Assembly (NCBI GenBank): GCA_041485385.1
Contig: JBGPJM010000221.1
Coordinates: 1-7,839, forward strand
Length of the DNA stretch: 7,839 nucleotides
DNA from: JBGPJM01 sp041485385
Lineage (GTDB): Bacteria > Planctomycetota > Phycisphaerae > Phycisphaerales > UBA1924
Direction of reading: 5' to 3'
In this document: one piece after another, positions 1-6,073 of the stretch
Numbering within the stretch: the first letter of the stretch is position 1
How the letters are laid out: every line of letters begins with the position of its first letter
Notes under the pieces: generated by a model
The model's database searches: none
The model's input: the letters and a program-made list of their open reading frames with translations, nothing else
Told to the model about the DNA's origin: nothing
Made by a program: the position numbers and the translations under genes

Positions 1-201
1 CATTCGGCCGCGATGGTGGTCGCGGGGCGTTTGCTCACGCGCGCGGCTCGGACGAGGTGCCGAAACGTTGAAGAACGTCGTGGTCAGTCTACCGAACGTG
101 CCAAAAAACGGCCGCAAATCACATGGTATTACCCGATTTGGGCGCGCAGATTGGGCCCTCCCCTGAAGAAGTGAGCAGTGAGCAGAAGAGGGCGGGCGCA
201 T
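1..201. other. Left flank without an assignable gene
   Basis: I can support no gene here. Two forward frames are open from the left edge (one to a TGA at 172-174, one to a TGA near 164), and a third closes at 67-69. None shows a recognisable motif or the strong G/C third-position bias of the genes further right. The stretch is visibly less GC-rich than the genes, with A-runs at 102-107, which suits intergenic DNA. A CAT at 1-3 could be the start codon of a leftward gene, but nothing confirms it. A 7-bp unit, GTGAGCA, is duplicated in tandem at 171-184. Confidence 0.5.
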
Positions 202-232
202 AAAAAGACCCCCGGGTGGTGTCACCAAGGGG
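202..232 (-). terminator. Intrinsic terminator of the initiator tRNA gene
   Basis: Read on the minus strand, arm CCCCTTGGTG (232-223), loop ACAC (222-219) and arm CACCCGGGGG (218-209) form a 10-position stem with one G-T wobble and one mismatch. The stem is followed directly by TCTTTTT (208-202). A GC-rich hairpin plus T-tract starting about 10 nt after the 3' end of the tRNA is what a factor-independent terminator should look like. No other transcript entering from the right is apparent. Confidence 0.85.
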
Positions 233-242
233 CTATTCGAAA

Positions 243-316
<74 letters not shown>

Positions 317-326
317 ATCTGTGCAG

Positions 327-355
327 AGCGTAGGCGGCGCACAAGGGATCGTCAA
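327..355 (-). promoter_or_regulatory. Sigma70-type promoter of tRNA-fMet
   Basis: On the minus strand, TTGACG (355-350) and TACGCT (332-327) are separated by exactly 17 nt, a near-consensus -35/-10 pair. Initiation about 6-7 nt downstream of the hexamer would fall near 320, only a few nt before the tRNA 5' end at 316. This suits a stable-RNA gene with a very short 5' leader. The element lies in the 70-bp gap shared with divergent purD. Confidence 0.85.
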
Positions 356-370
356 CGAAACGACGCCGGC

Positions 371-389
371 CCCATACCATGGGGGTATG
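371..389 (+). promoter_or_regulatory. Putative -10 element and inverted repeats at the purD start
   Basis: TACCAT (375-380) matches TANNNT and ends 6 nt before the purD ATG at 387, the spacing expected if transcription began at the start codon (leaderless mRNA). No recognisable -35 lies 16-18 nt upstream, and no Shine-Dalgarno sequence sits at normal spacing: the GGGGG run directly abuts the ATG. Two overlapping inverted repeats are present, CCCAT (371-375)/ATGGG (379-383) and CATACC (373-378)/GGTATG (384-389), the latter including the start codon. Whether these are operators, RNA structure or chance is unknown. Confidence 0.45.
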
Positions 390-1685
390 AGTGATCGCGT
401 GAACGTGCTGCTGGTGGGCGGCGGAGGGCGGGAGCACTCGCTGGCGTGGAAGCTGCGGCAGTCAGCACGTCTCGGTGATCTATGGGTGAGCAACCCCGAG
501 AATCCGGGGCTCGTGGCACTGGGAAAACCGCTCCCGGATGTGCCGGTGGATTCCTCGAAACCGTTTCAACTGCAGAGATTCTGCGACCGCGAGCGCATCG
601 GCCTGGTGGTGATCGGGCCCGAGGAGCCGCTGGCCGCGGGGCTGGCGGACGTGCTCCAGGCGGAGGGGCGGGTCGTCTTCGGCGCTTCGAAGGATGCGGC
701 GCGGCTGGAGGCGGACAAATCCTGGTGCAGGCAGGTGATGCACGCGGCGTCGGTGCCGATGGCCGAGGGGCGCAGCTTCACGGACCCCGACGCGGCCAAG
801 CGGTTCCTGGAGAGCCGCGAAATCCCGTACGTGGTGAAGGCCGCGGGGCTGTGCAAGGGGAAGGGGGTCGTCGTGCCGGCGACGATGGCGGAGGCGATCG
901 AGGCGGTGGATCAAATAATGGTGAAACGGGTTTTCGGAGACGCCGGGAAGACCGTGGTGATCGAGGAGCGGATCAAGGGGCAGGAGGTGTCGGTGCTGTC
1001 GCTGGTGGACGGGCGGAACATCTTCGTGCTGGAGCCGTGCCAGGACCACAAGCGGCTGGGGGACGGGGACACGGGGCCGAATACGGGCGGGATGGGCGTG
1101 TTTTCGCCGGGGGGCGGGCTGGATGAAGAGATGCTGGGGAGGATCGAGCGCGAGGTGCTGGTGCCGACGGTGGACACGCTGAGGCGCGACGGGGTTGAGT
1201 ATCAGGGTGTGCTGTACGCGGGGCTGATGATCACGCCGGGGGGCCCTAAGGTGCTGGAGTTCAACTGCCGCTTCGGGGACCCGGAATGCCAGGCGCTGAT
1301 GGTGCGGCTGGAGGCGGACCTGGTCGAGGTGATGCTGGCGACGGGGCGGAAGCGGCTGCACGAGGTGGAGATCGGGTGGAAGGCGGGGAGCTCGTGCTGC
1401 GTGGTGCTGGCCAGCCGCGGGTATCCGGAGAAGCCGGAGACGGGGAAGGTGATCGAGGGGCTGGAGGAGGCCGCGGCGGTGGAGGGGGTGCAGGTGTTCC
1501 ACGCGGGGACGCGGGCCGAGGGGGGGAGGATCGTGACCAAGGGGGGACGGGTGCTGAACGTGGTGGGGACGGGGGCGGATTTGATGGAGGCGCGCGGGCG
1601 TGCGTATCGGGCGTGCGAGATGATCCGGTTTGAGGGGAAGACGTGCAGGACGGATATTGGGGCGGTGCCGGTGGTTGTGGCTTAG
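387..1685 (+). CDS. purD: Phosphoribosylamine--glycine ligase (GAR synthetase)
   Basis: PurD performs the second step of de novo purine synthesis in the cytoplasm, the ATP-dependent joining of glycine to 5-phosphoribosylamine to give GAR. The 432-aa product has the expected length (E. coli about 429). It shows the N-terminal GGGGREH loop (11-17), GPEEPL (77-82), the ATP-grasp segment KAAGLCKGKGV (151-161), ERIKGQEVS (194-202), GDGDTGPNTGGMG (225-237), and the metal-binding LEFNCRFGDPE (290-300) with Glu291 and Asn293. The loop usually ending GGMGAYSP reads GGMGVFSP here. I chose ATG 387 because MSDRVNVLLVGGGGREH is a normal PurD N-terminus; the frame stays open back to 258, but that part lies antisense to the tRNA. 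No other pur gene is adjacent. The stop codon overlaps the convergent alkX stop by four bases. Confidence 0.97.
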   Translation: MSDRVNVLLVGGGGREHSLAWKLRQSARLGDLWVSNPENPGLVALGKPLPDVPVDSSKPFQLQRFCDRERIGLVVIGPEEPLAAGLADVLQAEGRVVFGASKDAARLEADKSWCRQVMHAASVPMAEGRSFTDPDAAKRFLESREIPYVVKAAGLCKGKGVVVPATMAEAIEAVDQIMVKRVFGDAGKTVVIEERIKGQEVSVLSLVDGRNIFVLEPCQDHKRLGDGDTGPNTGGMGVFSPGGGLDEEMLGRIEREVLVPTVDTLRRDGVEYQGVLYAGLMITPGGPKVLEFNCRFGDPECQALMVRLEADLVEVMLATGRKRLHEVEIGWKAGSSCCVVLASRGYPEKPETGKVIEGLEEAAAVEGVQVFHAGTRAEGGRIVTKGGRVLNVVGTGADLMEARGRAYRACEMIRFEGKTCRTDIGAVPVVVA

Positions 1686-2989
1686 GTGGATGGCGAGGGT
1701 GGGGTGGGGGCGCGTGCGGGGGTGCGCGCGGGGTTTCGGGGCATACTGACTTGGTCGGCGCCGATGAACTTGGCGAAGCGGGTGATGCCTTCGTCGAGCT
1801 CGGCGAGGAGGCGGCGGGTGGGGTTGACGCCGGGCTCCCACCAGAGTTTCTTGATCTCGAGGAGGGCGCGGTCACGGTGGAGCTTGGGGTCGAGGCGGGC
1901 GATGAAGCGATCGCCGCGGAGGACGGGGAGGACGTAGTAGCCGTGCGTGCGTTTGGCCCGCGGGACGAAGGCCTCGAAGCGGTAGTCGAGGTTGAAGAGG
2001 CGGAGGGCCCGGCGCCGGTCGCGGATGATGGGGTCGAAGGGGCTGAGCAGGCGGACGCGGTCGGGGGGCAGCGGGGCTGTTTTCAGGCGGTTGCGCCAAT
2101 CGGGGACTGCGAGGGCGGGGCGGGGCGGAGAACCGTCGGCGGACTCGACGGTTACGCGGATGGCCGCGGCGGAGGCGACGGCGTCGCGGCACCACGCGGC
2201 GGCGTGCGCGGGCTTGACGGCGTGCCAGAAGGCGGCGAGCTCGGCGGGCGTGGCGACGCCGAGGCGGTCCAGCGCGGTCGAGCAGGCCCAGTCGAGGTGC
2301 TCGGCGTCGGTGGGCATCGGGCGGGCGTGGGCCTCGGGGAGGACGCGCTCGGCGAGGTCGTAGACCTTCTGGAAGTTCTCTCGGGAGGCGACGGCGAGGC
2401 GGCCGCTGCGCCAGAGGAACTCGAGGGCGGCCTTGGAGGGGCGCCATTCCCACCATCCCCGCTCCCCGGCCCCCGCTGCTTCCTCCACCCCCACTGCCGA
2501 GATTCCGCTGTCGCGCGGGTGGCCGTTGTGCTCGATGTGCCTGGACATGGAGGGGCCGCGGTCGCGGATGCGGGCGAGGATCGAGTCGAGCATCGGCTGG
2601 GGGTTGTCGCCGAGGCGCTTGCTGATCCAGGTGGTCCAGGCGACGCGGGCGAAGCGGTGGCGCCAGTGCGGGTACCACACTGTGGGGATCAGCGAGGCGT
2701 CGTGGGTCATGTGCTCGAAGAGCCGCCGGTCCTTGTGGTGGAGCGATTCGAGATGGTCCGGGCGGTAGCCGTCGAGGCGGGTGGCGAGGATGTGGTGGTG
2801 GGCCCGCTCGACGATGGTGATGGTGTCGAGCTGCACGAAGCCCATCTGCTGGATGAGCTTGTAGAGCGCGGCGGGGCCGGGGCGGCGGGTCGGGTCGGCA
2901 AGCAGGCCCTGGGCATCCATCAGGAGCCGGCGCGCCTCGGACGCGGAGACGACGGCGGGGGTGTGGTTCGAGCGGGACGCGGCGGCCAT
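1682..2989 (-). CDS. AlkX/YcaQ-family DNA glycosylase (HTH_42 winged-helix)
   Basis: The 435-aa product belongs to the HTH_42 family that includes E. coli YcaQ (AlkX), which unhooks interstrand crosslinks, and Streptomyces AlkZ. It carries the catalytic-motif variant Gln53-Leu54-Asp55 in GFVQLDTI (50-57), the QxD form of the AlkX/YcaQ branch rather than the QxQ of AlkZ. Other family blocks are the YRPDHLE/EHM region (75-94), WEWRPSKAALEFLW with a following RENF..VYDLAERVLP (180-218), and LLSPFDPIIRDRRR (314-327) with YRFEAFVPRAKRTHGYYVLP (336-355). It is a little longer than the roughly 400-aa norm, with a Gly/Ala-rich loop around 160-178 and a Pro/Ala/Thr tail from about 416. The start at 2989 is the first ATG. 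It is divergent from tag, 38 bp away, and both products attack alkylated DNA. Exact substrate is inferred from the motif only. Confidence 0.88.
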   Translation of the reverse strand: MAAASRSNHTPAVVSASEARRLLMDAQGLLADPTRRPGPAALYKLIQQMGFVQLDTITIVERAHHHILATRLDGYRPDHLESLHHKDRRLFEHMTHDASLIPTVWYPHWRHRFARVAWTTWISKRLGDNPQPMLDSILARIRDRGPSMSRHIEHNGHPRDSGISAVGVEEAAGAGERGWWEWRPSKAALEFLWRSGRLAVASRENFQKVYDLAERVLPEAHARPMPTDAEHLDWACSTALDRLGVATPAELAAFWHAVKPAHAAAWCRDAVASAAAIRVTVESADGSPPRPALAVPDWRNRLKTAPLPPDRVRLLSPFDPIIRDRRRALRLFNLDYRFEAFVPRAKRTHGYYVLPVLRGDRFIARLDPKLHRDRALLEIKKLWWEPGVNPTRRLLAELDEGITRFAKFIGADQVSMPRNPARTPARAPTPPSPST

Positions 2990-2998
2990 ACGCGACCG

Positions 2999-3004
2999 AG
3001 CGTA
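2999..3004 (-). promoter_or_regulatory. Putative -10 element of the alkX-like gene
   Basis: On the minus strand, TACGCT ends 9 nt before the ATG at 2989. It is the same hexamer as the strong -10 of the tRNA-fMet promoter in this window. No matching -35 is visible at 16-18 nt. Without a Shine-Dalgarno sequence before the ATG, a leaderless or very short-leader transcript is likely. Confidence 0.45.
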
Positions 3005-3015
3005 GGCCGGGCCTA
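3003..3015. promoter_or_regulatory. Perfect palindrome at the centre of the divergent glycosylase gap (candidate operator)
   Basis: TAGGCC (3003-3008), a single G (3009) and GGCCTA (3010-3015) form a perfect 6-bp inverted repeat. It sits at the centre (3008.5) of the 38-bp gap between the alkX-like gene and tag. It overlaps the last two bases of the leftward TACGCT hexamer and the first two of the rightward TATCCT hexamer. A dimeric regulator here could control both genes. In a GC-rich genome a short palindrome can also arise by chance, so the operator role is inference. Confidence 0.4.
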
Positions 3016-3019
3016 TCCT
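3014..3019 (+). promoter_or_regulatory. Putative -10 element of tag
   Basis: TATCCT ends 8 nt before the tag ATG at 3028, facing right and mirroring the leftward hexamer at 2999-3004. No clear -35 is present and there is no Shine-Dalgarno-like purine run before the ATG, which suits a leaderless or nearly leaderless mRNA. Confidence 0.45.
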
Positions 3020-3027
3020 GCCCGCCG

Positions 3028-3585
3028 ATGGAACGATGCGACTGGGCGAGGAACGAGCCGGCGATCAGCTACCACGACACGGAGTGGGGCGTGCCGCTGC
3101 ATGATGATCGCAGGCTGTTTGAGTTTCTGGTGTTGGAGGGCGCTCAGGCCGGGCTGAGCTGGGACACGATATTGCGGAAGCGGGGGAACTACCGGGCGGC
3201 GTTCGACAGGTTCGACGCGGAGAAGATCGCCCGGTACGACAAGAAGAAGGTTGCAAAGCTGCTCGCCGACCCGGGGATCGTGAGGAACCGGCTGAAGGTG
3301 GAATCGGCGATCAGCAACGCCAGGGCCTTCCTGGAGGTAATGGCGGCCGACGGAAGCTTCGACGGCTACATCTGGGGCTTCGTCGGCGGGCGGCCGCGGG
3401 TGAACCGCTGGGCGCGGCACGGACAGGTGCCGGCGACGACCGCGGAATCGGACGCGATGTCGAAGGACCTGAAGAAGCGGGGGTTCAGGTTCGTGGGGTC
3501 CACAATCTGCTACGCGTTCATGCAGGCGACGGGGATGGTGAACGACCATCTGGTGAGGTGTTATCGGCACGCGGAGCTGCGATGA
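3028..3585 (+). CDS. tag: DNA-3-methyladenine glycosylase I
   Basis: Tag is a base-excision repair enzyme of the helix-hairpin-helix superfamily that removes 3-methyladenine from DNA. The 185-aa product has the family's usual length and is close to E. coli Tag throughout. The zinc ligands are all present: Cys4, His16, His174 and Cys178 (E. coli Cys4, His17, His175, Cys179). Conserved blocks include ERCDWA (2-7), YHDTEWGVP (15-23), LEGAQAGLSW (36-45) with Glu37 and Trp45 in the base pocket, NYRAAF (54-59), DALSK-like SDAMSKDLKKRGF (141-153) and FVGSTICYAFMQATGMVNDH (155-174). The start is fixed by Cys4 and agrees with the family N-terminus. It is divergent from the alkX-like glycosylase, and the kinase gene follows in the same direction 116 bp downstream with its own promoter-like sequence. 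Confidence 0.97.
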   Translation: MERCDWARNEPAISYHDTEWGVPLHDDRRLFEFLVLEGAQAGLSWDTILRKRGNYRAAFDRFDAEKIARYDKKKVAKLLADPGIVRNRLKVESAISNARAFLEVMAADGSFDGYIWGFVGGRPRVNRWARHGQVPATTAESDAMSKDLKKRGFRFVGSTICYAFMQATGMVNDHLVRCYRHAELR

Positions 3586-3630
3586 ATCGCGGCGGGAAGG
3601 TCGGGCAGCGGAGGGGCGGCGGTGTAGATG

Positions 3631-3639
3631 TGGTAGACT
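3631..3639 (+). promoter_or_regulatory. Putative extended -10 promoter of the kinase gene
   Basis: TGG-TAGACT gives a TGn extension directly before a TANNNT hexamer (TAGACT, 3634-3639) in the tag-kinase gap. An extended -10 can work without a -35, and none is evident upstream. Initiation near 3646 would give a leader of about 56 nt containing the hairpin at 3663-3685. Confidence 0.4.
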
Positions 3640-3662
3640 GAGGCAGGGAAAGGGGTTGTGAT

Positions 3663-3685
3663 CTCGCGCGGGACGGCCGCGCGAG
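3663..3685 (+). promoter_or_regulatory. Perfect 9-bp hairpin in the kinase leader
   Basis: CTCGCGCGG (3663-3671), loop GACGG and CCGCGCGAG (3677-3685) form a perfect, very GC-rich stem ending 16 nt before the kinase ATG at 3702. There is no T-tract after it, so it is not a classical terminator for tag. It could instead shape the kinase leader mRNA, assist tag termination, or bind a protein as DNA. No good Shine-Dalgarno sequence separates it from the ATG. Confidence 0.4.
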
Positions 3686-3701
3686 CCGCCATGAGAACGT
3701 C

Positions 3702-5957
3702 ATGCCCAGACCCAGCACGGTCGCGCACTATCTGGTGGAGCGAGAGCTTGGACGGGGGGCGATGGGCGTGGTGTACCTTGCGCGCGATGCGAAGCTGGAC
3801 CGGATGGTGGCGATCAAGGCGCTGCCGACGGATCTGGAGGAGAATCCGGGGCGGCGGGCGCGGTTCGAGCGCGAGGCGCGGACGCTCGCGGCGATCAACC
3901 ACCCCAACATCGCGGCGATCTACGGGATCGAGGCGGCGGAGGGTTCGAGCTATCTGGTCCTGGAACTCGCGGAGGGGCAGACGCTCTCCGAGAAGCTGGA
4001 CGGCGCGGCGAGCACCGGTGCGCCCATGCCGCTCGAGGAGACGCTGGACATCTGCGGGCAGATCGCCGCGGGGGTTGAGGCGGCGCACCAGCGGGGCATC
4101 ATCCACCGGGACCTGAAGCCCGACAACGTGAAGATCCGTCCGGACGGGGTGGTGAAGGTCCTGGACTTCGGGATCGCGATGAGCGGGCGGAGCGAGCCGC
4201 AGGCGCCGGTCGACCAGGGGCAGGCGACGGTCGTGAGCACGCCGATTCCCCAGTCGCCCGCCGGGGCGACGCTCGCCGGGGCGATCGTGGGGACGCCGGG
4301 GTACATGAGCCCGGAGCAGGCCCGCGGAAAGAGCGTGGGGTGCGCGGCCGACGTGTGGGCGCTGGGGTGCATCCTGTTTGAGTGTCTGACGGGGAAGATG
4401 GCGTTCGCCGGGGAGACGCTGGCGGACGTCGTGGCGGTGACGCTGCTGGCCGAGCCTGAGTGGTCGGCCCTGCCGCCTCGCACCCCCAACCGCGTGCTGA
4501 CGCTGCTTGCGGCGTGCCTGGAAAAGGATCAGCACAAGCGCCTGGCCGATGCGGCGGAGGCACGGGCGGAGCTCGCCCGGGCGTTGGCGGAGCTGAGGAA
4601 CCCTTCGATGGGGGAGCGGCTCTCCGTGAGCCTCGTCGGCGAAGAGAGTGATGATCTCGACCGGGTGGCGGGGAACCTGTCCGAGACTGGGCCGGGCCTG
4701 GTCGGGCGTGAATCGGAGGCGGGGGAGCTCGTGCGGCTGCTGGAGAAGGCGCGGCTGGTGACGGTGGTGGGCGCCGGAGGGTGCGGCAAGAGCAGGCTGG
4801 CGACGAAGGCCGGGGCGATGGCGCGGGGCGGCTATTCCGGCGGGGTGTGGCTGGCGGAGATGGCGCCGGCACAGGAGGTCGCGATGCCGGCGCACTTGCT
4901 GGCGATCTCGCTGGGCGTACGCCCCTCGGGCGGGCGGAGCATCCGGCAGTCGCTGGCCGATCGGATCGCCGCACGGCCCGTGCTCTTGGTCATGGATGCG
5001 TGTCAGCATTCGCCGGGGCCGTGTGCGCAGCTCGCCGCCGACCTTCTGGGTGCGTGCCCGAATCTCCGGATCGTGGCGACGTCGCGAGATCCCTTGGGGG
5101 TGGGCCGGGAGAAGGTGTTCCCGCTGGCGGGCCTGGCCGTCTCGCGCGACCAGGGCGGATCGGAGGCGGCCCTGCTGCTGGTGGAGCGTGCCGCGACGGC
5201 GGGCGCTGTCGTCAAGGAGGAGCCGGAGACGGGGCATCACGTGGCGCACCTGTGCCGACAGGTGCAGGGATTGCCGCTGGCGATCGAGGTGGTGGCCGGA
5301 TTGGCCGCGACGATGGGGCTGGGCGAGCTGACGGCCCGGCTGGAGGAGCGGCTCGCGTCGAAGGGGGTCGCGCACCTGGAGCGGCAGCCGGCTCAACAGG
5401 TCGTGCAGCTCATGATCGACTGGGTGTACGACCAGTTGCCCCACGTGGAGCGTGGCCTGCTCAGGCGCCTGTCGCTGTTCGCGGGCGGGAGTACCGTGCG
5501 GAGCGCCGCGGCGGTGTCCGGGGCCTCGGACTCCTACCCGGACCCGGCCGCCGACTCGCCGGCCGGACAGTCGGTGACGCAGCTCGAGACGAGGATAGCC
5601 GAGATGCTCACGCGGCTCGCGGCCCGGGGCCTGTCGTGGAAACACGTCGGGAGCGACGCGGCGAACGCGCGGTTCGCCCTGCCGGACCCGGTGGTGCAGT
5701 ACGCGCGGGGACGGCTGATGGAGGCGACCGGCGCCGGGGCGATCGCGCAGGCGCACGCGCGGTACTGGCTGGCGTTTGCCGAGAACGCCGTGGGGAAGCT
5801 GGGCGGGGCGTCGGGGGCGGCGTGGGGAAGCGTGCTGGAAGCCGAATATGCGAACCTTCAATGCGCGGCCGAGGTCGCGACGACCAGCCGGGACACTGAG
5901 ACAGCCGGAAAGCTGGACGGGCTGCTCAAGCAGTTCCGTGCGTGGCGGGGGATCTGA
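3702..5957 (+). CDS. Ser/Thr protein kinase fused to an AfsR/COG3903-like STAND NTPase, C-terminally short
   Basis: The 751-aa product begins with a complete Hanks-type kinase. It has the glycine loop GRGAMG (17-22), VAIK Lys39, IIHRDLKPDN (133-142) with Asp137, DFG (155-157), and GTPGYMSPE (197-205). About 40 residues separate DFG from GTPGY, a Ser/Thr/Pro-rich activation loop that could be autophosphorylated. A linker (about 293-332) leads to a STAND NTPase of the predicted-ATPase group seen in AfsR/LuxR-type regulators: LVGRE (333-337), Walker A GAGGCGKSR (357-365), Walker-B-like VLLVMDACQH (427-436), RIVATSRDPLGVGREKVFPL (456-475) and GLPLAIEV (523-530). It ends after LEAEYANLQCAAE (712-724), where relatives continue into TPR-like repeats, so the sensor is missing. 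There is no transmembrane segment, so it is probably cytoplasmic. ATG 3702 is the first start in a frame closed upstream at 3639-3641. Ligand and targets are unknown. Confidence 0.9.
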   Translation: MPRPSTVAHYLVERELGRGAMGVVYLARDAKLDRMVAIKALPTDLEENPGRRARFEREARTLAAINHPNIAAIYGIEAAEGSSYLVLELAEGQTLSEKLDGAASTGAPMPLEETLDICGQIAAGVEAAHQRGIIHRDLKPDNVKIRPDGVVKVLDFGIAMSGRSEPQAPVDQGQATVVSTPIPQSPAGATLAGAIVGTPGYMSPEQARGKSVGCAADVWALGCILFECLTGKMAFAGETLADVVAVTLLAEPEWSALPPRTPNRVLTLLAACLEKDQHKRLADAAEARAELARALAELRNPSMGERLSVSLVGEESDDLDRVAGNLSETGPGLVGRESEAGELVRLLEKARLVTVVGAGGCGKSRLATKAGAMARGGYSGGVWLAEMAPAQEVAMPAHLLAISLGVRPSGGRSIRQSLADRIAARPVLLVMDACQHSPGPCAQLAADLLGACPNLRIVATSRDPLGVGREKVFPLAGLAVSRDQGGSEAALLLVERAATAGAVVKEEPETGHHVAHLCRQVQGLPLAIEVVAGLAATMGLGELTARLEERLASKGVAHLERQPAQQVVQLMIDWVYDQLPHVERGLLRRLSLFAGGSTVRSAAAVSGASDSYPDPAADSPAGQSVTQLETRIAEMLTRLAARGLSWKHVGSDAANARFALPDPVVQYARGRLMEATGAGAIAQAHARYWLAFAENAVGKLGGASGAAWGSVLEAEYANLQCAAEVATTSRDTETAGKLDGLLKQFRAWRGI

Positions 5958-6027
5958 GGGAGGGACTCTGCGGATCACCGGCCGAAGGGGGCGCTCGCGT
6001 CTGTAAGTACGCATGGCACCGAGCATG

Positions 6028-6057
6028 CGGCTGCGCCCCGCGGGCCGGACGCAGCCG
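6028..6057. terminator. Inverted repeat between convergent genes, possible bidirectional terminator
   Basis: CGGCTGCG (6028-6035) and CGCAGCCG (6050-6057) are perfect 8-bp arms around a 14-nt GC-rich loop that can add two inner pairs. It lies in the 116-bp gap between the kinase-NTPase stop (5957) and the convergent dockerin-protein stop (6074), the natural place for termination from both sides. No T-tract follows on either strand, so it would be a non-canonical terminator. A weaker hairpin (GCATG 6011-6015 / CATGC 6024-6028) touches its left arm. Confidence 0.4.
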
Positions 6058-6073
6058 AATAGCGTCGATTCGA

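Noticed and set aside
123..131. Minus-strand TACCAT/TAATAC as a promoter for a leftward gene
   Set aside because: No -35 at 16-18 nt and no confirmed gene downstream.
1..174. Open forward frames from the left edge ending near 164 and at 172-174
   Set aside because: Two different frames are open at once, neither has recognisable sequence nor G/C third-position bias, so coding cannot be claimed.
171..184. Tandem GTGAGCA heptamer as a possible regulatory repeat or CRISPR-like element
   Set aside because: Only two copies, no spacer structure and no partner feature; likely slippage.
480..1841. Long minus-strand frame (453 codons) opposite purD
   Set aside because: Arg/Pro/His-rich translation typical of the antisense of a GC-rich gene, with no domain.
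1643..3157. Long plus-strand frame (504 codons) opposite the alkX-like gene
   Set aside because: Low-complexity Gly/Glu/Val/Asp translation without motifs; it overlaps purD, all of the alkX-like gene and the start of tag.
3658..4116. GTG- or ATG-started frame (3658 or 3691) overlapping the kinase start
   Set aside because: Arg/Ser-rich shadow with no motif, although it has a purine-rich run upstream of the GTG.
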